This document shows positions 22,216 to 26,973 of a stretch of 26,973 bases of DNA, piece after piece. This DNA comes from JAEUJM01 sp044221555. GTDB taxonomy: Bacteria > Actinomycetota > Acidimicrobiia > Acidimicrobiales > DATDAH01. The notes beneath the pieces were generated by a model. The model saw nothing but the letters and a program-made list of their open reading frames with translations, made no database searches and was not told the DNA's origin. The stretch lies in assembly GCA_044221555.1 (NCBI GenBank), contig JBGAOY010000038.1:1-26973 (forward strand). Reading direction: 5' to 3'. Both the position numbers and the translations under genes were made by a program. Every line of letters begins with the position of its first letter. Positions within the stretch are counted from its first letter, which is position 1.

Positions 22216-22919
22216 TGACTACGCCCACCGTTCTGGTCGTGGAGGACGAGGACTCGTTCGTCGACGCCCTCACCGTCGGCCTCAAGCGCGAGGGGTTCCG
22301 GGTGCACGTCGCCCGCGACGGCGCCGAGGCGCTCGACGTGTTCGACGTGGTGCGGCCCGACCTCGTGCTGCTCGACGTGATGCTGCCCAAGGTGTCGGGC
22401 ATCGACGTGTGCCGCGAGCTCCGATCGAAGAGCAAGGTGCCCATCATCATGGTGACGGCCAAGGGCGCCGAGATCGACACGGTGGTGGGCCTCGAGGTCG
22501 GCGCCGACGACTACGTCACCAAGCCGTACCGCCTGCGTGAGTTGGTGGCCAGGATGCGGGCCGTCCTGCGGCGCGCTCCCGAGGAGACCACGCTGCTCAC
22601 CCACGGCGACGAGGTGCTGGCGGTGGGCGACGTGGTCGTCGACCCCGAGCGCCACGAGGTGACGGTGCGCGGCCAGGACGTCACCCTGCCGCTCAAGGAG
22701 TTCGAGCTCCTCACGGTGCTGCTCGACAACGCCGGCCGGGTGTTGACCCGCGACGTGCTCATCGACCGGGTGTGGGGCCACGACTACGTGGGTGACACGA
22801 AGACCCTCGACGTGCACGTGAAGCGCCTACGCGCCAAGGTGGAGGAGGACCCGTCGAACCCCAGCCGGATCGTGACGATCCGCGGGCTCGGCTACAAGTA
22901 CGACACCCCTCGCAACTGA
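22215..22919 (+). CDS. regX3: RegX3/PhoP-like OmpR-family response regulator
   Basis: This 234-aa regulator has a receiver domain with acidic pocket VEDEDSF, phospho-acceptor D54 (LLDVMLP), switch Thr (MVTAKG) and Lys (VTKPY). An OmpR-type winged helix follows (LTLPLKEFELL-like text, here VTLPLKEFELLTVLLDNAGR, then RVLTRDVLIDRVWG and TKTLDVHVKRLRAKVEEDP). It should bind the PHO boxes at 13410 and 14713 and so control its own operon. It is the last gene of the operon; a hairpin lies 36 nt after its stop. Confidence 0.95.
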   Translation: MTTPTVLVVEDEDSFVDALTVGLKREGFRVHVARDGAEALDVFDVVRPDLVLLDVMLPKVSGIDVCRELRSKSKVPIIMVTAKGAEIDTVVGLEVGADDYVTKPYRLRELVARMRAVLRRAPEETTLLTHGDEVLAVGDVVVDPERHEVTVRGQDVTLPLKEFELLTVLLDNAGRVLTRDVLIDRVWGHDYVGDTKTLDVHVKRLRAKVEEDPSNPSRIVTIRGLGYKYDTPRN

Positions 22920-22955
22920 CCCGTTGACCCGCCCCCGCACCCCGTCCGCGACCCA

Positions 22956-22975
22956 CGCCGCGTCTGGACGCGGCG
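22956..22975 (+). terminator. Hairpin after regX3
   Basis: CGCCGCGTC (22956-22964) and GACGCGGCG (22967-22975) are perfect complements with a 2-nt centre; the practical fold is an 8-bp stem and a 4-nt loop. There is no T-tract. It probably closes the phosphate operon. Confidence 0.6.
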
Positions 22976-23036
22976 ACGAGCGGGTACGGGCAGGCAGCAT
23001 GCGAGCGAACGGTCCCGGCCCCGGAGCCGCCCACCG

Positions 23037-25370
23037 GTGACCGCGGTCGTCCTGCTGGCCAAGGCCGAGATCAGACGTCGGTGGCCCGCGCTCGTGGCAC
23101 TGGCCCTCCTGGCCGCGGCGGGCGGCGCGCTGGTCACCTCGTCGGTGGCCCTGGCCCGCCGCACGGTCACCAGCTTCGACCGGCTGGCGGCGGCCACCGA
23201 CGCCGCCGACGCCCAGGTGTTCGTGAACGTCGGTGCCGACGACGCCGAGGCGGTGGCGGCCCTGCCCGGGGTGGTGGCGTCGTGGACCGCCGGCCTCGGC
23301 GTCGCCGCCCTCGACGGCCGGCGGGTCTACGTGGGGATGATCGCCGGGCAGGAGCCGGCGCCCCCCGGCCTGGTGCGCCCGCTCGTGGTCGAGGGCCGGG
23401 CCCCTGACCCCGGATCGACCGACGAGATCATGGTGAGCCAGGAACGGGGCGCGGCGATGGCCGCGGCGGGCGTCGGGCTGGGTGACCGCCTGGCGCTGCG
23501 CTTCCTGACCGCCGAGGACTACCGGTCGTTCGACACGGGCTTCGACCAGCCGGGTGGCCCGCGGGTCGTGGTCCGCCTGGTCGGGGTGTACCAGATGACC
23601 GGTGGTGCCGAAGGGGTGCCACCGGTCATCGCGTCGGCGGGGTTCTCGCGGGCCCACCCCGACGCCCTCGAGGCGGGCCACGTGGTGTTCCTGCGCCTGG
23701 CCGACGGGCAGGCGGGTGTCGCTCGCCTGCAGCGCGAGATCGACGACCTGGCCGACGAGGTGTCGGTGCCCCGCGGGGCCGAGGAATTCGACCCCTTCCG
23801 GGTCGAGGTGCCCGGCGAGTCACGTGACGACTTCGACACCACCGCCCGGGTGCTCGCCGGCGCGCTGGCCGTGCTCGCCGGGGTGGTGACGCTGGTCGCG
23901 CTGGTGCTGCTGGCCCAGGGGTTCAGCCGGTACCACGGCGCGACCAACGAGGCCGAGGTCGTCCACAGTGCACTGGGGGTGACGACCGGCCAATTGCTCG
24001 GCGCCCGTCTCCTGGCGGCGGCCCCGGTGGCGGCGGGAGCCGCGCTGGTGGTGGTGCTCGTCGCCGTGGCTTCCTCGACACTGGAGCCACTCGGGTCGCT
24101 GCGGGCCTTCGAGCCCCACCCCGGTCGGGCCGTGAACGTGGCGGTGATCGCCGCGGGCGCGGCGGTGACGACGGTCACCGTGCTGGCGGTGGCGGCGGTC
24201 ACGATGGCGTTCTCGACCCGGGCGGCGCGCCGCCACCGCCGGCAGGGGATGCCCGCGGTCCGGGGGGCCGGACGGTGGTTCGCGGCCTCGCCCGCCGCGG
24301 TCGGCACCCGCTTCGCCCTGGGGGCCGATCGTGCCGCCGCGCCAATGCGGTCGGCCATGGTGGGTGTGGCCGTGGCCGTCACCGGCGTGGCCGCCGGAGC
24401 GGTCTTCGGCGCCAGCCTCGACCGGTTGGTCGACACGCCGGCTCGCTACGGGTGGGGCGGCGACTTCGCCATCGTGGACGCCGACGCGGCCGCCGCGGAC
24501 CGGTTGATCGACGACCCGGACGTGGCCGGGGCCACCCGGTTCACCCAGAGCACCCTGCGGGTGGGGGATGCCCGGACCGATGTGACCGCCTACGAGAACC
24601 TTCGCGGCGATGCCGGCTGGTGGGTCAGCGCCGGCTCGCTGCCCACGGCGCCCGATCAGGTGATGCTCGAACCGAGGCTCGCCGATCGGCTCGGGGTCGC
24701 AGTGGGCGACGAGGTCACCGCGGGGCCCGCCGTCGTCCTCCGCGTCGTCGGGTTGGGCATCGGCCCCGCGCTGGGCGACGGCGGGTTCGGTGAGCAGGCG
24801 CTCGTGACCCCGGCCGGCGCGGCACGGCTGGCGGGCACGTCGCCGTTCACCGAGATCGTGGTCGAGGTGGCGCCGGGCCGGTCGGTGGACGGGGTGCTCG
24901 ACCGCTACCGCGCCGACTACGAGTTGGCCGAGGCCGAGCCACCCGCCGAGGTCGCCAACCTGGCCGAACTGGGTCGCCTCCCAGAGGTCCTCGTGGCCGT
25001 CGTCGCGGTCATCGGCGTGGGCGCGCTGGCCAACGCCCTGTGGGTGTCGGCCCGGCGCCGTCGCCGAGACCTCGCGGTGCTGCGGGTGATGGGCCACACC
25101 CCCCGTCAGTCCGCGGCCACGGTCGTGGCCATGGGTGCGGTCGCCGCGATGGTCGGCGTGGCGGTCGGCCTGCCCCTGGGCCTGGCGCTGGGTCGCACCA
25201 TCTGGAGGGTGGTCGCCGAGCACTCGGCCGTCGCCGGCGACTCACTCGTCACCGTGCCGATCCTCGGCGGCCTGCCCGTGGCGGCATTAGTGACCGCCGT
25301 CGTGGTGGCCGTCCCGGTGGCGTGGCGAGCCGCTCGTCGCGAGCCCGCACGGGCCCTGCGCAGTGAGTAG
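23037..25370 (+). CDS. FtsX/MacB-like ABC transporter permease, large form
   Basis: This 777-aa membrane protein has two FtsX-type units. An N-terminal helix (ALVALALLAAAGGALVTSSV) is followed by an extracytoplasmic domain (about 45-265), three helices near 270-390, another helix near 440-465, a second extracytoplasmic domain (about 470-650), and three C-terminal helices ending with ARREPARALRSE, a common FtsX/MacB ending. Such permeases move lipids or peptides or transmit mechanical signals with a partner ATPase. No ATPase or adaptor gene is adjacent, which is unusual. GTG 23037 is chosen as the first start at the family N-terminus, with a weak GGAG site upstream. The substrate is unknown. 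Confidence 0.82.
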   Translation: MTAVVLLAKAEIRRRWPALVALALLAAAGGALVTSSVALARRTVTSFDRLAAATDAADAQVFVNVGADDAEAVAALPGVVASWTAGLGVAALDGRRVYVGMIAGQEPAPPGLVRPLVVEGRAPDPGSTDEIMVSQERGAAMAAAGVGLGDRLALRFLTAEDYRSFDTGFDQPGGPRVVVRLVGVYQMTGGAEGVPPVIASAGFSRAHPDALEAGHVVFLRLADGQAGVARLQREIDDLADEVSVPRGAEEFDPFRVEVPGESRDDFDTTARVLAGALAVLAGVVTLVALVLLAQGFSRYHGATNEAEVVHSALGVTTGQLLGARLLAAAPVAAGAALVVVLVAVASSTLEPLGSLRAFEPHPGRAVNVAVIAAGAAVTTVTVLAVAAVTMAFSTRAARRHRRQGMPAVRGAGRWFAASPAAVGTRFALGADRAAAPMRSAMVGVAVAVTGVAAGAVFGASLDRLVDTPARYGWGGDFAIVDADAAAADRLIDDPDVAGATRFTQSTLRVGDARTDVTAYENLRGDAGWWVSAGSLPTAPDQVMLEPRLADRLGVAVGDEVTAGPAVVLRVVGLGIGPALGDGGFGEQALVTPAGAARLAGTSPFTEIVVEVAPGRSVDGVLDRYRADYELAEAEPPAEVANLAELGRLPEVLVAVVAVIGVGALANALWVSARRRRRDLAVLRVMGHTPRQSAATVVAMGAVAAMVGVAVGLPLGLALGRTIWRVVAEHSAVAGDSLVTVPILGGLPVAALVTAVVVAVPVAWRAARREPARALRSE

Positions 25371-25417
25371 GGAGGTGTCCCCCGAACGGGCGAGAACCCC
25401 GGCTGGCAGGGCTGCGT

Positions 25418-25431
25418 CGGGGGTGCCCCCG
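25418..25431. other. Small GC hairpin before the MFS gene
   Basis: CGGGGG TG CCCCCG is a perfect short inverted repeat 47 nt after the permease stop and just upstream of the TACGAT -10 of the next gene. It could be a terminator of the permease gene or an operator; the sequence alone does not decide. Confidence 0.35.
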
Positions 25432-25433
25432 TC

Positions 25434-25439
25434 TACGAT
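25434..25439 (+). promoter_or_regulatory. Leaderless -10 element of the MFS gene
   Basis: TACGAT is followed by 7 nt and GTG 25447, again predicting transcription from the start codon. Confidence 0.5.
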
Positions 25440-25446
25440 TGGCACC

Positions 25447-26973
25447 GTGAGCGCGCCGGCTGATCCCGTGGGCAACGGGTGGCGCCCGATCCGGCGGCCC
25501 CCGCCCGAGAACCCGCAGGACGCGTTCGTCAGCTCACCCTTCGCCCGGCTCGCCCGCGTGCACGCCTTCTCCGTGGCCGGCGATGCGCTGATCGCAGTGG
25601 CCCTGGCCAACTCGCTGTTCTTCAGCATCGACCCCAGCCAGGCCCGGTGGAAGGTGGCGCTCTACCTGGTGCTCACCATGGCCCCGTTCGCGGTGGTGTC
25701 GCCGCTGATCGGGCCCGCCGTCGACCGGGCGAGGGCGGGGCGGAAGTGGATGGTGGTGGGCTCGGCCGCGCTGCGCGTCGTGATCTGCATCTTCATGGTC
25801 GGCGACCTCGACAGCCTCCTGCTGTTCCCCGAGGCGTTCACGATCCTGGTGCTGGGCAAGGGCTACCAGGTGGCCAAGAGCGCCATCGTCCCGACGACGG
25901 TGCGCACCGACGCCGAGTTGGTCGAGGCCAACTCCAAGCTCTCGCTCATCTCGGGCCTGGCCGGTGTGGTCGCCGTACCGCCGGGCCTGTTGCTGTTGAA
26001 GCTGGGGGGCTCGTCCTGGGTGGTCGGGCTGGCGGCGATGGCGTTCACGGTCGCGGCGATGGCCGCCCTGCGGCTGCCCAACGCGCCCATCGCCCCCGAC
26101 CCGGTCGACGAGGCCGAGCGCGACGAGCTCCACAGCACCTCGATCCATCTGGCCTCGGGCGCCATGGGGGTGCTACGCGGCGTCGTCGGCTTCCTCGCCT
26201 TCCTCGTGGCGTTCGAGCTCCGGCGCAACGACGACCCCACCTGGCATTTCGGCGTGGTCGTTGCGGCCAGCGCCGCCGGGGGCCTGCTGGGTGCCGCGCT
26301 GTCGCCTCGCATCCGCAAGACGACCGGCGAGGAGGACATGTTGATCGGCGCGCTGGGGGCGACGGTGATGATGGCCGTCATCGCGGCGTGGATCGGGGGC
26401 CTGATCGGCCTGGCCTTCATGGCGCTGACGCTGGGCATCAGCGCGGGTGCGGCCAAGCTGGCCTTCGACTCGCTGGTCCAGCGTGATGCACCCGACGCCA
26501 ACCGCGGCCGGATGTTCGCCCGCTTCGAGACCCGCTTCCAGATCTTCTGGGTGGTCGGCGCGTTCATCCCCGTGCTGTTGCCCATCCCCGCCCGCTTCGG
26601 CGTGCTGATGATCGCCTTGGCCGCCTCCTTCGCCGGCGTGAGCTACCTCATCGGCCGTCGCTCGCTGGCCGAGCAGGCCAGCCGGCCGGCGTCCCGCCGG
26701 CGTGGACGCGAGCCTCAGGCGCCGGCGTCGATCACCACCTCGTTGAAGGCGTTCGTCAGCCATCGGCGGGCGGCCAAGCGGGCCAAGCGGGCGTCGGCGG
26801 CGGCGGCCGTGCAGCGGGCGGCGCGGCCGACGTGGCGGGCGGCGGCGAGGGCTCGTCAGTTGCGTGGCTCGACACCTGCGACACGAGGTGATCGAAGCCG
26901 AGCAGGTTCTTCAGCTTCGGCTTCGGCCCCGACTTCTTCGCGCGTGCAGGTTTCGGCACGCGTTTCGGCGACT
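25447..26973 (+). CDS. MFS-type transporter, 3' end unresolved
   Basis: At least 430 residues of membrane protein with about 10-12 hydrophobic segments. Features include FSVAGDALIAVALANSLFF, a positively charged loop after VDRARAGRK, as in MFS loop 2-3, and SLVQRDAPDANRGRMFARFE, common in MFS_3-like transporters. The start is GTG 25447, 7 nt after a TACGAT -10. After residue about 415 the frame becomes an Arg/Ala-rich tail, and no in-frame stop occurs before the window ends. GC3 of this frame falls sharply from about 26866 onward, so true coding may end earlier, possibly by a shift to the frame that stops at 26889-26891. The substrate is unknown. Confidence 0.75.
   Translation, partial: MSAPADPVGNGWRPIRRPPPENPQDAFVSSPFARLARVHAFSVAGDALIAVALANSLFFSIDPSQARWKVALYLVLTMAPFAVVSPLIGPAVDRARAGRKWMVVGSAALRVVICIFMVGDLDSLLLFPEAFTILVLGKGYQVAKSAIVPTTVRTDAELVEANSKLSLISGLAGVVAVPPGLLLLKLGGSSWVVGLAAMAFTVAAMAALRLPNAPIAPDPVDEAERDELHSTSIHLASGAMGVLRGVVGFLAFLVAFELRRNDDPTWHFGVVVAASAAGGLLGAALSPRIRKTTGEEDMLIGALGATVMMAVIAAWIGGLIGLAFMALTLGISAGAAKLAFDSLVQRDAPDANRGRMFARFETRFQIFWVVGAFIPVLLPIPARFGVLMIALAASFAGVSYLIGRRSLAEQASRPASRRRGREPQAPASITTSLKAFVSHRRAAKRAKRASAAAAVQRAARPTWRAAARARQLRGSTPATRGDRSRAGSSASASAPTSSRVQVSARVSAT
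26756..26973 (-). CDS. Possible 3' end of a minus-strand gene
   Basis: A minus-strand frame is open from the right edge to a TGA at 26756-26758. Its first part in the window (SPKRVPKPARAKKSGPKPKL, then KNLLGFDHLVSQVSSH) has about 86% GC3 over 36 codons, far higher than the opposite frame there. The remainder is Pro/Ala-rich. It looks like a Lys/Pro-rich linker plus C-terminus of a protein that starts outside the window; the product is not recognised. It overlaps the MFS tail, and one of the two must end earlier. Confidence 0.4.
   Translation of the reverse strand, partial: SPKRVPKPARAKKSGPKPKLKNLLGFDHLVSQVSSHATDEPSPPPATSAAPPAARPPPPTPAWPAWPPADG

Noticed and set aside
1..26973. Search for CRISPR repeats, transposases, phage genes, tRNA or rRNA genes
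   Set aside because: None seen; no regularly spaced repeats beyond the two-copy 21-bp repeat, and gene content is typical chromosomal housekeeping and regulation.

Overview
This window looks like an ordinary chromosomal segment of a very GC-rich actinobacterium. I infer class Acidimicrobiia or a close relative. Supporting signs are two WhiB-like Fe-S regulators, a SigE/RseA-type ECF pair, a SenX3-RegX3-like phosphate two-component system, a DUF2510 N-terminus, a mutT1-like gene next to ppk (as in mycobacteria), frequent GTG starts and very high GC3. No rRNA, tRNA, CRISPR array, transposase or phage gene was seen. The lineage call is inference and cannot be proven from the window.

Layout. Positions 1-75 hold the start of a minus-strand DUF2510 protein. 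Positions 353-2137 (minus) encode a three-part signalling protein: a TPR/TRAFs-binding-like region, a SLOG-like Rossmann region and a class III cyclase-like domain. Two candidate small ORFs overlap its start. A strong AT-rich palindrome separates them from a whiB gene (2416-2691). A solitary formiminotransferase-like gene (minus) shares a 20-bp divergent promoter with tatA (3579-3752), a 57-aa gene. An autoregulated sigE plus an anti-sigma gene follow, then a second, convergent whiB with its own SigE-like promoter. Next come a small unknown protein coupled to a PhyH-type dioxygenase, a 19-bp perfect hairpin, a methyltransferase (minus), ppk1, and a Nudix domain fused to an M48 CAAX-type protease. 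A LysR regulator (minus) faces a TauE/SafE permease.

The centrepiece is a phosphate regulon at about 13.4-23.0 kb. A lipoprotein pstS has its own PHO box and terminator. A second PHO box drives a nine-gene operon of tightly spaced or overlapping genes: a second pstS without a lipobox, pstC, pstA, pstB, phoU, phoU, surE, a SenX3-like kinase and a RegX3-like regulator. The proteins would bind and import phosphate, signal transporter state through PhoU to the kinase, release phosphate from nucleotides (SurE) and feed back on the same promoters. Polyphosphate kinase lies a few kb upstream. The window ends with an orphan FtsX/MacB-like permease, an MFS-like transporter running off the right edge, and the likely 3' end of an opposing minus-strand gene.

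The most distinctive signals are regulatory. Seven genes have a promoter -10 element (TANNNT or ECF CGTT) placed 6-7 nt before the start codon, which predicts leaderless mRNAs and fixes several start codons. Other notable items are the paired SigE promoters, the LysR operator covering its own gene's -10 and start codon, the 22-bp palindrome upstream of whiB, the 19-bp hairpin, the Nudix-M48 fusion and the SLOG-cyclase protein. I did not find a clear defence system or a wholly new multi-gene system.
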